Positions 26,640-35,020 of a DNA stretch of 64,000 nucleotides are shown here, one piece after another (the first letter of the stretch is position 1; the number at the start of each line of letters is the position of its first letter). The notes below the pieces were generated by a model. It made no database searches. It was not told the origin of the DNA and worked only from the letters and a program-made list of their open reading frames with translations. The DNA is taken from the NCBI GenBank assembly GCA_964529265.1, contig CAZGVW010000288.1, forward strand, positions 55,244 to 119,243. The letters run 5' to 3'. A program made the position numbers and the translations under genes. This stretch comes from CAZGVW01 sp964529265. GTDB taxonomy: Bacteria > Planctomycetota > Phycisphaerae > Phycisphaerales > UBA1924.

Positions 26640-28178
26640 GTGGGGGAGGAGCACGGGAGCCACTTGGACGGCCAGACGCTTGAAAAGGTGCTCGCATGCC
26701 CGCGGCTTCCGAGCCTGCCCGCGGTGGCGCTGCGCGTCATTGAACTGACGAGCGACGCCAATGTGCCCATGCGCGAACTCGCGGAGACGATCCAGTCCGA
26801 CCAGGGGCTGGCGACGAAGATCCTCCGCACGGTGAACTCGCCGTTCTACGGGATGGCGCGCAAGTGCTCGACCATTCATCAGGCGCAGCTGATGCTGGGG
26901 CTGAACGGCGTCAAGACGCTGGCCCTGGGGTTCAGCCTCGTCTCATCGCTGCAGCGGGAGAAGGAAGAGGGATTCGACTACGAATCGTACTGGCGCAGGG
27001 CGATTTACTCGGCGGTGGCCGCGAAGTGCATCGGCAAGGCGTCGCGCTCCTCGACGCAGGAGGAGGCGTTCCTCGCCGCGCTGCTGCAGGACATCGGGAT
27101 GATCGCTCTGTACCGCGCGCTTGGGAAGGACTACGTGGAGGCGATGCGCGAGGCGGGAGACGATCACCAGGCGCTGGGCTCGGTCGAACTTGCCCGGCTG
27201 GAGATCCACCACGCGGACATCGGCGCCATGCTCGCGGAGCGGTGGCGGCTGCCGGAGGCGCTGGTGGCGCCCATTCGGTATCACGAGCGCCCGACGGCCG
27301 CGCCCGCGGCGCACCAGTCGGTGGCGCGAAGCCTCGGCGCCGGGAATCTGGCCGCCGCGTCGCTCTCGGCCGCCGAACCGGCGCCGCTCGTCGGCCGCTA
27401 TCGCAGCCGCCTGCGCGAGTGGTTCTCGATCGATACGGACCGAGCGGATGAACTGCTGCTCGAGATCACGAGCGGGGCGCACGATCTGTCGCGGCTGCTC
27501 CAGGTCCCGACCGGTCAAGAGCCCGACGTGGCCGAGATCCTTGGCCAGGCCAATGAGCGTCTGGTCGAGATTTCGCTCGACCGCAACCACGAGGCGGAGG
27601 AATCCGCCCGTCGAAGCGAATCGATGCAGCGCGAGTTGCTGACCGATGGCCTGACAGGCGTGGCTTCGCGGGGACGCTTCCACGAACTGGCCGGAGACGC
27701 CTTCACTCGCGCCGCCCGAGAGAACGGGTGCATGAGCCTGGCGCTCGTCGATCCCGATGATCTCCGGCGGATCAACGAGGACCACGGCTGGCTGATGGGC
27801 GACGCCGTGATCCGAGCACTCGCCCAGAGACTCCAGGAGCACACGCGGACGTTCCGGGGGGTGGTCGGGCGATGCGGGGGCGAGGAGTTTGGCGTGCTTC
27901 TCCTGCGGGTGGAGCGGGCCGCCGCGGCGAAGATGCTCCAATCCCTCTGCGAGTCGCTTGCCTCGAGCCCTCTGGCCGTCGAGGGGTGGGAGGGGCCGGG
28001 AGAGCCGCCCAAGGTGACCATCAGCGCCGGCCTGGCGACACTTGACGCGTCTACGGCCAGTGCCTTCACACGGTGGGAGCACCTGGTGAACGCGACGGAC
28101 CAGGCCCTCCATGCCGCAAAGGCGGCGGGGGGGAACTGCGTCCGGGTCTTCTCACCCCGAAAGCAGCCTGTGGCCTGA
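26640..28178 (+). CDS. HDOD-GGDEF signalling protein
   Basis: A 512-residue cytosolic protein. The HDOD domain covers about 15-220 (LPSLPAVALRVIELT, DQGLATKILRTVNSPFYG, LLQDIGMIAL). A linker helix precedes a GGDEF domain at about 330-505 with the active-site motif GGEEF near 414-418 and the domain-opening DGLTGVASRGRFHEL. The intact GGEEF predicts diguanylate cyclase activity, controlled by the HDOD domain (inference). The start is a GTG with GAGG five bases upstream. It lies 65 bp after recO on the same strand. Confidence 0.9.
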   Translation: MGEEHGSHLDGQTLEKVLACPRLPSLPAVALRVIELTSDANVPMRELAETIQSDQGLATKILRTVNSPFYGMARKCSTIHQAQLMLGLNGVKTLALGFSLVSSLQREKEEGFDYESYWRRAIYSAVAAKCIGKASRSSTQEEAFLAALLQDIGMIALYRALGKDYVEAMREAGDDHQALGSVELARLEIHHADIGAMLAERWRLPEALVAPIRYHERPTAAPAAHQSVARSLGAGNLAAASLSAAEPAPLVGRYRSRLREWFSIDTDRADELLLEITSGAHDLSRLLQVPTGQEPDVAEILGQANERLVEISLDRNHEAEESARRSESMQRELLTDGLTGVASRGRFHELAGDAFTRAARENGCMSLALVDPDDLRRINEDHGWLMGDAVIRALAQRLQEHTRTFRGVVGRCGGEEFGVLLLRVERAAAAKMLQSLCESLASSPLAVEGWEGPGEPPKVTISAGLATLDASTASAFTRWEHLVNATDQALHAAKAAGGNCVRVFSPRKQPVA

Positions 28179-28439
28179 CTTCGGAGTCCGGGTTCCCCGC
28201 AAAGGCCGGGGCGGGCCTGGTCGCGCCCGACGCGGCGACCGGAGTTTGTTAGACTCTCCGGCGCTGTGCGTCCCCGCCGCAACCGCAGCCCACGCGCGGG
28301 GAGTCGTGAGGCAAGGGACTGCCCCCCGGTCGCCCCGGAGTCGCGAGTGTCAGAGGCCGCAAGGCGCCAGGCCGAAAACGGACAGAGCGTGCGGCGAGCC
28401 GCGGTTGTCGCCATCGACGCGCCTGACCCCGAGCCGCGC

Positions 28440-29288
28440 ATGATTGAGCGATCATTCGAACTCCAGCCCGATGAAGACGTGGTGGTCCGTGTGGACGAGG
28501 TGGGCTCCGGTCCGCCGATGGTGTTCATCCACGGGCTGGTTGGCGTCAACAGCCACTGGCTGCCGACGGCGCGGGCGCTGGCGCCCCGCACCCGGTGCCT
28601 GCTGGTGGAGACGCCGCTGCTTCAGTTGCGCGGCCGCCACTGCAACGTCGAGGGCGTGGCGGACATCCTGAGCCGGACGATCAGTCAACTCACCGACCAG
28701 CCCGCGATCGTCGTGGGGAGTTCGTTCGGCGGGCACGTGGCGCTGCGCATCGCGCTGGAGCGGCCGGAGTTGTGCCGGGCGCTGGTGCTCACCGGCGCAT
28801 CGGGGCTCTACGAGAAGTCGTATGACGAGGAACTCGAGCAGACGGTGCTGAACAAGCCCAAGAGGGAAGTGCAGCACCGTCCGAGCTGGGAATGGCTGCG
28901 GAGGCAGATCGGCGAACTGTTCTACGACCCCGACCTGGCGCCGCGCGAGGACGTCGATCGTTCCTTTGCTGAACTCTCGCACCGGCGCTGCGCCCGGGCC
29001 ATGGTGAAGCTCTCCAAGAGCGCCCGGCGAGACCACATGGGCGATCGGCTGCACGCGATCACGATGCCGACGCTGCTGCTCTGGGGGCGCCAGGACATCG
29101 TCACTCCGCCTCGCGTCGCCGAGGAGTTCCGGGCACTGATTCCCGATGCGCGGCTTCACTGGCTGGATCAATGCGGGCACGCCCCGATGATCGAGAAACC
29201 GCAGGAGTTCACGGACGCTCTCGTCTCGTTTCTCGATGAGATCGACGTCCGGGCGGGCGCCGTGGGCTCGCGGCAGGAGGTCGCCTAG
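28440..29288 (+). CDS. alpha/beta-fold hydrolase
   Basis: A 282-residue hydrolase. It has the oxyanion-side FIHGLVGVNSHW, the nucleophile elbow GSSFGG, the acid in LLWGRQDIVTPP and the base in DQCGHAPMIEKP, so the Ser-Asp-His triad is complete. Substrate could be an ester, thioester or lipid. The ATG at 28440 starts the domain; an upstream in-frame stretch is arginine-rich and atypical. The stop TAG at 29286-29288 overlaps the GTG start of the GH3-like gene by one base, so the two should be translationally coupled. It begins the packed operon at 28.4-35.0 kb. Confidence 0.85.
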   Translation: MIERSFELQPDEDVVVRVDEVGSGPPMVFIHGLVGVNSHWLPTARALAPRTRCLLVETPLLQLRGRHCNVEGVADILSRTISQLTDQPAIVVGSSFGGHVALRIALERPELCRALVLTGASGLYEKSYDEELEQTVLNKPKREVQHRPSWEWLRRQIGELFYDPDLAPREDVDRSFAELSHRRCARAMVKLSKSARRDHMGDRLHAITMPTLLLWGRQDIVTPPRVAEEFRALIPDARLHWLDQCGHAPMIEKPQEFTDALVSFLDEIDVRAGAVGSRQEVA

Positions 29289-30919
29289 TGGGCGCACTGA
29301 CCGCCCTGCTGGGAGCGGGGCTGCGCGCTGCGATTTCAACGCGAATCGCCGCCCTGAGCGACCTGCGCACCGCGTCCGCAGCGGCGGGGTCCCTTCAGCG
29401 CGAGCAACTCCGCTGGCTGCTTCGCAGGGCCGCCAGCACGGAGTTCGGGCGGCTGCGGTCCTTCGGACGCCTCGCGGCGCTGCCGGACAGCGCCCTCGTG
29501 GATGCCTATCGCGCCGAGGTTCCGGTCCAGACCTACGACGATCTGCTTCCGATGCTCCGGCGCATGCGCGAGGACGCGGAGCCCAACGTCTCGTGGCCTG
29601 GGGTCGTGCGCGACTGGGCGCAGACCAGCGGCACGACGGCGGGGGACAAGTTCATCCCTGTGTCGGAAGACATGCTCGCGCACAATCGCAAGGCGTCGCT
29701 TGACGTCTTCTGCCACGCGGCGCGGTTCGGCGTGGGCCTGACCGATGTCTTCGCCGGCAAACTGCTCTTCCTCGGCGGTTCGACGGCGCTTTCAACGAGC
29801 GAGAACGGGGTGCGCACCGGCGACCTTTCCGGTGTGGCGACGCGCCTGGTGAGATGGCCGCTCACTTCGGTGGTGCTCCCGGACCGCGAGACGGCGCTGA
29901 TGTCCGACTGGCCCGCGAAGATCGATCGCATGGCGCGACTGTGCATGAAGAGCGACATCCGCTGGCTGGCGGGCATGGCGTCGTGGTCGCTGGTCCTCAT
30001 GGAGAAGATGATCGACCTGGCGCGCGAGGAAGGCCGCGACGTGCGCACGCTGCAGGATCTGTGGCCGAATCTTCGCGTGTTCGTTCACGGCGGTGTGAAG
30101 TACAGCCCCTTCGAGCCGCGCGTGCGAGAGGTCTGGAGCGGCGCATCGGGCGGGGATGACGTGCCGAGGCGGCTCGAGGTGTATCCGGCGAGCGAGGGCT
30201 TCATCGCGATTCAGGACACGCCGCGCGACCCCGGCCTCCGCCTCAACATCGATCACCGCGTGTTCTACGAGTTCGTCCCCTTGTCGGAGATCAATGATCC
30301 TTCGCCGAGCGCTTTCACGGCTGACCGCGTGGAGCGCGGCGAGCGATACGTCGTCCTGATGTCCACCTGCGCGGGTCTGTGGCGCTACGTGATCGGGGAC
30401 GTGGTGGAGTTCGATACGATCCCGCCGGACGGCCCGCCGCGGCTGCGCATCGTCGGACGCCATCGGCTGTTCATCAACGCCTTCGGCGAGAACCTCATCG
30501 TCGAGCACATCGAGAACGCCGTGGTTGACGCCGCGCGTGCGACGGGCATGGTGGTGGGGGAGTTCACGGCTGCGCCCGTGTACCCCGGCCGACACAGCCG
30601 CGGCGGCCTGCAACTCGCGATCGAATGGTCGAATCCCGCCGCCGACCCCGCCCGCTTCGCCCGCGCCTTCGACGAATCGCTCAAGCGCCAGAACGTTGAC
30701 TACACGACCAAGCGGACGTCCAACCTCGGCATGGCGCCGCCCACGGTGACACCCCTGCCCATGGGCGCCATTCACGGCTGGATGCGCCGCCGCGGGAAAC
30801 TGGGCGGCCAGCACAAGTGCCCGCGATGCGCCAACCATCGTGAGTTCATCGATGGTTTGGTCGAGGGGCGCCAGGCGCCGGGGCCGATCGACGCGACACC
30901 GGAGCCCGCCCTTTCCTAA
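29288..30919 (+). CDS. GH3 family acyl-adenylating (acyl-amido synthetase-like) enzyme
   Basis: A 543-residue member of the GH3 branch of the ANL adenylating superfamily. The ATP-binding motif QTSGTTAGDKFIPVS is near 110-124. GLWRYVIGDVVEF and IVGRHRLFINAFGENL are the conserved C-terminal half of the active site. Plant GH3 proteins join carboxylic acids such as jasmonate or auxin to amino acids via acyl-AMP; bacterial homologues are poorly characterised. The start is a GTG overlapping the hydrolase stop. A hydrolase upstream and an ATP-grasp fusion downstream suggest amide or ester metabolism of a common acyl substrate (inference). Confidence 0.88.
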   Translation: MGALTALLGAGLRAAISTRIAALSDLRTASAAAGSLQREQLRWLLRRAASTEFGRLRSFGRLAALPDSALVDAYRAEVPVQTYDDLLPMLRRMREDAEPNVSWPGVVRDWAQTSGTTAGDKFIPVSEDMLAHNRKASLDVFCHAARFGVGLTDVFAGKLLFLGGSTALSTSENGVRTGDLSGVATRLVRWPLTSVVLPDRETALMSDWPAKIDRMARLCMKSDIRWLAGMASWSLVLMEKMIDLAREEGRDVRTLQDLWPNLRVFVHGGVKYSPFEPRVREVWSGASGGDDVPRRLEVYPASEGFIAIQDTPRDPGLRLNIDHRVFYEFVPLSEINDPSPSAFTADRVERGERYVVLMSTCAGLWRYVIGDVVEFDTIPPDGPPRLRIVGRHRLFINAFGENLIVEHIENAVVDAARATGMVVGEFTAAPVYPGRHSRGGLQLAIEWSNPAADPARFARAFDESLKRQNVDYTTKRTSNLGMAPPTVTPLPMGAIHGWMRRRGKLGGQHKCPRCANHREFIDGLVEGRQAPGPIDATPEPALS

Positions 30920-30948
30920 GGAACAAGGACCACGAAGGACCGACAGGA

Positions 30949-31497
30949 ATGACTCCTCCCTCAACCGCCCTCGCCATGCCTTCCGGACGACTCGCGGCGA
31001 TCGCCGCCGCGGCTGCTCTCGAGCAGTGCGAATCGCTCCTGAAGTCGATTTCGGATTCCGACCACACCTGCGCATCCGATGCGATGATGCGATCCACGGT
31101 GGGGCAGCATGTCCGCCACGCGCTGGATCACTTCGCGGCTGCGCTCGGCGGGCTCGATGGGCTGCCGATCGAGTATGACCACCGGGAGCGGGACACCCCT
31201 GTCGAGCGGGATCGCGCCGCCGCGATCGCGGCGGTGCGCGGCCTGCGTGACCGGCTTCAATCGCTCGCCGCCGCCGACGCCGACCGCTCCGTCCGCGTCC
31301 GCGTCATGCTCAACGCCGAGGGCGACGAGGCTGAACTCGGCTCGACGCTCGGGCGGGAGCTCGCGTTCGCCTCGCACCATGCGATCCATCACCACGCGAT
31401 GATCGCGGCGATCGCGCGCGATCTCGGCCTTGCCATTCCGCAGGGTTTCGGCAAGGCGCCATCGACATTGCACCATGAACGGAGCAGCCGGGACTGA
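30949..31497 (+). CDS. DinB-like four-helix protein
   Basis: A 182-residue alpha-helical protein of the DinB/YfiT type. Conserved histidines for a metal site occur in STVGQHVRHALDHF (first helix pair) and ASHHAIHHHAMIA (last helix). DinB-like proteins include metal-dependent thiol transferases and hydrolases that use bacillithiol, mycothiol or glutathione, but most are uncharacterised. It starts 30 bp after the GH3-like gene and ends 15 bp before the NRDE gene, so it is inside the operon. Confidence 0.75.
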   Translation: MTPPSTALAMPSGRLAAIAAAAALEQCESLLKSISDSDHTCASDAMMRSTVGQHVRHALDHFAAALGGLDGLPIEYDHRERDTPVERDRAAAIAAVRGLRDRLQSLAAADADRSVRVRVMLNAEGDEAELGSTLGRELAFASHHAIHHHAMIAAIARDLGLAIPQGFGKAPSTLHHERSSRD

Positions 31498-31511
31498 CAC
31501 CGCGCACGACG

Positions 31512-32288
31512 ATGTGCACGCTTACGGTCATCCCTCTCCGCTCCGGCTCACACGGCGACCCCGTCGGCTATCGCGTCGCCACGAACCGCGACGAGAGCCG
31601 TATGCGGGCTCCGGCGCTCGCGCCCCGGCCGGCGATCGTCTCGGGCGTGCGCGCTCTGTGGCCGGTCGATGGGCACGCCGGTGGGACGTGGATCGCTGCG
31701 AATGATCGCGGCGTCACGCTCTCGCTGCTCAACGTCAACCTCTCGCGGCCCCCGGCGCTTCCCCAGCGCCCGAAGACGCGTGGCGCCATCATTCCCGCCC
31801 TCTCGGACGCTGCGACCGCCCAAGAGGCCGGCCGGCGCCTGCAGGACTCCGAGCTCGCGCACTTCGCGCCGTTCCGGATGGTCGCGTTCGACGTCGAAGA
31901 CATCATCGAAGTTCGCTGGGACGGGGATCGCGTCGCCGTGCGGCGATCGGCGCTCGCGCCGGCATGCTTCGTGAGTTCCGGATTGGGCGACCACCTGGTC
32001 GAGCCGCGCCTCGGCCTCTTCGCAAGCCTGCTCGCCGATGGTCGCCTGACACCGGAGGATCAGGACGCCTTCCACCGCCATGTATGGGCCGATCGACCTG
32101 AAATCAGCGTGATGATGAGCCGCGCCGATGCGCGCACCGTCTCCACGACCATTGTGGAGGCCAACCTGGCAGGCGGCGCCGCGGCGGTCGTCATGACGCA
32201 CATGGACGATTCCGGACGTCACGTGTCCGAACTCGCCCGCGAGGCGGGCCGGCGGCGTGCGACGCCGGTCGTCGCCGCGCCATGCTGA
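31512..32288 (+). CDS. NRDE (TANGO2-like) family protein
   Basis: A 258-residue protein. It begins MCTLTVIP with the invariant early cysteine (Cys2) of the NRDE family. VATNRDES contains the name-giving NRDE, and WPVDGHAGGTWIAAND matches the conserved GGTW region. The early cysteine could act as an N-terminal nucleophile after Met removal (inference). Eukaryotic TANGO2 is linked to lipid or haem handling, but bacterial roles are undefined. The last seven bases overlap the start of the large fusion gene, so the two are coupled. Confidence 0.85.
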   Translation: MCTLTVIPLRSGSHGDPVGYRVATNRDESRMRAPALAPRPAIVSGVRALWPVDGHAGGTWIAANDRGVTLSLLNVNLSRPPALPQRPKTRGAIIPALSDAATAQEAGRRLQDSELAHFAPFRMVAFDVEDIIEVRWDGDRVAVRRSALAPACFVSSGLGDHLVEPRLGLFASLLADGRLTPEDQDAFHRHVWADRPEISVMMSRADARTVSTTIVEANLAGGAAAVVMTHMDDSGRHVSELAREAGRRRATPVVAAPC

Positions 32289-34981
32289 GACACGTCTGGT
32301 CCTGGTTCATGAACCGCCCCCGGCGGTTCGCGATTCTGTACCTCGCGCTGCTCGTCTGCTCACACCTCGTGATCCGGATCGCTCAGCCATTCGGCGGGCC
32401 TGGGGCGGGGCCGGTCGCCGGCCGCCAACTGGTTGATGTGCCGCGGATGGATGCGCATGGGCCTGCGCCCGGCCACGATCTGAAGATCGCGGTGTGGCGC
32501 TGGGCGCCCGGAGGCGACACCTCGGGGTCGACGCCCGCTTCCGGTGAGCGCGCTCCGGTCATCCTCCTCCACGGCTCCCCCGGCGCGGCAAGCAACTTCG
32601 TCGATCTGGCGCCCATGCTCGCGGCCGAAGGACGCGAAGTCCTCGCGATCGATTTCCCGGGCTTCGGCGATTCCACGCAGCAGGCCGCGCCCGATTACGG
32701 CATGAACGCCATGGCCCGCACCACGCTCGGCGCTATGGACGCCCTGGATATCGAGCGGGCCCACCTGCTGGGGTTCTCACTCGGCGGCGGCGTAGCGCTC
32801 GTCGCGGCGGACCTCGCGCCGGAGCGCATCGCGTCCGTCACGCTCCTCGCCTCCGTCGGCGTGCAGGAGGCGGAGGGCTCCGGTGATTACCGTTTCGAGC
32901 GCGTCAAATACGCGCTCGGATACGCGCTGCTGGTCGCGCTGCCCGAGGTGATCCCGCACTTCGGCCTGCTCGGGCCTCGCGAGATCCGGCACTCGTTCAT
33001 TCGCAGTTTCTGGGACACTGATCTGCGTCCCGTGCGCGCGCTCCTGCCGCGCATCATGGCGCCCACGCTGATCATTCACGGCCGACGGGATTTTCTCGTC
33101 CCGGCGTGGGGCGCCGAAGAGACCCACAGGCTCATTGAGCCCTCGGCCTTGGTGATGCTCGATGCGAGCCATTTCCTGCCCTTCCTGCAGGAGCGCGAAG
33201 TGGCGGACCTTGCCGCGCCCTTTCTGGCCCGCCATGACGACCCGGCGGCAAAGGGCCTCCGCGGCTCCGCCGACTTCGCCCCCATCGATCCCGCCGCGGA
33301 ACGGAACATCGGCCCGTTCGAGATCGTCCGAGGCGCCCACTGGTGGGCGATCGTGCTGCTCATCATCCTCGCCACCTTCATCAGCGAGGATGCGACGGTC
33401 ATCACCGTGGGCGTGCTCATCGCGCACGGAGAGATTGATGCGGGAGTCGGCCTCATCGGATGCCTGATCGGCATCATCCTCGGCGATGGCGCCCTGTGGG
33501 GCATCGGGCGGCTCGTCGGCCGGCGGGCGCTCCACTGGCCGGTCGTGCGCCGCTGGCTTCCGGAGCGCGCCCTCGAGCGCTGGGGGCGGATCTTCAACGA
33601 CCACGCGGTGAAGGCGGTGTTCCTGGCCCGCGCCATCCCCGGCACCCGACTGCCCACCTACCACGCGGCCGGCATGCTCGCTACGCGCGCGCGGCGCTTC
33701 CTGATCTGGGCCGTTCTGGCCGCGGTCCTGTGGACGCCGATGCTGCTGATCCTCTCGGCGCTCATCGGCCCGGCCCTGCACGACTTCTTTTCATCGCTCA
33801 TCGGCGGCCCGCTGGCCATCGTCGCGGCGATCGCTGTCGTCTTCGTGATCATCCGGGTCATCGAGATGTCCACTACGCGTCTGGGGCGCTGGCGCCTCGC
33901 CGCGGCCGTCGGCAAGTGGACGCGCAGCGAGTTCTGGCCGCCGTGGGTGTTCTATGTCCCGCTTGTCATGTACGGCGCGTGGCTGTCACTGAGGTATCGC
34001 GGGCCCCTCACCTTCACCTGCCTGAATCCCGGGGTGCCCCACGGCGGTGGCGTGGTCGGCGAGAGCAAGCACCAGATCCTTCGGGAACTCATCCGTGGCG
34101 GCGCCGGCGCCTGGATCGTGGAGAGCGACCTCGTCGCCGATGGGCCCGCCCCCGCCGTGCGCGCCCAGTATGTTGACGATCTCGTTCGGACCAACCCGGG
34201 CTTCCGCGGGTACCCCGTCGCCCTCAAGCCGGATGCGTCGCAGCGCGGGCATGCGTTCAAGGTCGCGCATGACAAGGAAGAGGCGCATCGCTACTTCGAA
34301 GGCATGACGCGGCCGGCGCTGCTTCAGGCATTCCACCCGGGCCCGGATGAGATCGGCGCGCTGTGGGCCCGACGGCCGGAGGCCGGCCTCGACGAGCCGG
34401 GCTTCGTCTTCTCCATCACGCGCAAGGTGTTCCCGAAGATCGAGGGCGACGGCGTCCGCTCGCTGGAGCAACTCCTCTGGACCCATCCGCGGTATCGCTT
34501 CCAGGCGCGGACGTTCCTGAAGCGGTTCGCGGATCTCGCCGACTGGATTCCCGCCGCAGGGGAACAGGTGTCTCTCGCCGTCGCCGGCAATCACTGCCAG
34601 GGCACGATGTTCCTCGACGGTGAGGATCTGATCACTCCCGAGCTTATGAGCCGGTTGAACGAGATCGCGGGCGCATTCCCCGCCAAGGGCTTTGATTTCG
34701 GGCGCTTCGACCTCCGGTACGCCGACGAGAAGACGCTCCGCCGCGGCGAGGGATTCGCCATCGTGGAACTCAACGGCACGATGAGCGAATCCACCAATCT
34801 GTACGACCCGAGGCGCTCTCTCTGGTGGAGGTATGGCGTGCTGTTCCGGCAGTGGCGATTGATGTACCAATTGGGCGCGATGCGCCGCGCCGCGGGGGTC
34901 CGTCCGATGCGCCTTCGGGAACTGCTTGTGGCGGTTCGCGACCACTACAAAGGGCGGCCGGGGTCGGAAGTCTCTGATTGA
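32282..34981 (+). CDS. alpha/beta hydrolase - DedA (VTT) - ATP-grasp fusion protein
   Basis: An 899-residue, apparently intact three-part protein. After an N-terminal membrane helix (17-32), an alpha/beta hydrolase spans about 60-320 with HGSPG (97-101), nucleophile GFSLGG (S166), acid D270 and base H297. A multi-pass DedA/VTT domain at 350-530 has the family loop FLARAIPGTRLPTYHAAGM (447-465). After one more hydrophobic segment (552-570), residues 575-890 match an ATP-grasp ligase: KPDASQRG (649-656), RKVFPKIEGDGVRSLEQLL (714-732), RFDLRY (808-813) and VELNGTMSES (828-837). DedA proteins move lipids; ATP-grasp enzymes form amide bonds. A membrane lipid aminoacylation/turnover role is inferred. 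It is the last gene of the operon. Confidence 0.85.
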   Translation: MLRHVWSWFMNRPRRFAILYLALLVCSHLVIRIAQPFGGPGAGPVAGRQLVDVPRMDAHGPAPGHDLKIAVWRWAPGGDTSGSTPASGERAPVILLHGSPGAASNFVDLAPMLAAEGREVLAIDFPGFGDSTQQAAPDYGMNAMARTTLGAMDALDIERAHLLGFSLGGGVALVAADLAPERIASVTLLASVGVQEAEGSGDYRFERVKYALGYALLVALPEVIPHFGLLGPREIRHSFIRSFWDTDLRPVRALLPRIMAPTLIIHGRRDFLVPAWGAEETHRLIEPSALVMLDASHFLPFLQEREVADLAAPFLARHDDPAAKGLRGSADFAPIDPAAERNIGPFEIVRGAHWWAIVLLIILATFISEDATVITVGVLIAHGEIDAGVGLIGCLIGIILGDGALWGIGRLVGRRALHWPVVRRWLPERALERWGRIFNDHAVKAVFLARAIPGTRLPTYHAAGMLATRARRFLIWAVLAAVLWTPMLLILSALIGPALHDFFSSLIGGPLAIVAAIAVVFVIIRVIEMSTTRLGRWRLAAAVGKWTRSEFWPPWVFYVPLVMYGAWLSLRYRGPLTFTCLNPGVPHGGGVVGESKHQILRELIRGGAGAWIVESDLVADGPAPAVRAQYVDDLVRTNPGFRGYPVALKPDASQRGHAFKVAHDKEEAHRYFEGMTRPALLQAFHPGPDEIGALWARRPEAGLDEPGFVFSITRKVFPKIEGDGVRSLEQLLWTHPRYRFQARTFLKRFADLADWIPAAGEQVSLAVAGNHCQGTMFLDGEDLITPELMSRLNEIAGAFPAKGFDFGRFDLRYADEKTLRRGEGFAIVELNGTMSESTNLYDPRRSLWWRYGVLFRQWRLMYQLGAMRRAAGVRPMRLRELLVAVRDHYKGRPGSEVSD

Positions 34982-35020
34982 CCATTTGAGGGGCATCTCG
35001 ACCGCAGCGCACGATCGACT

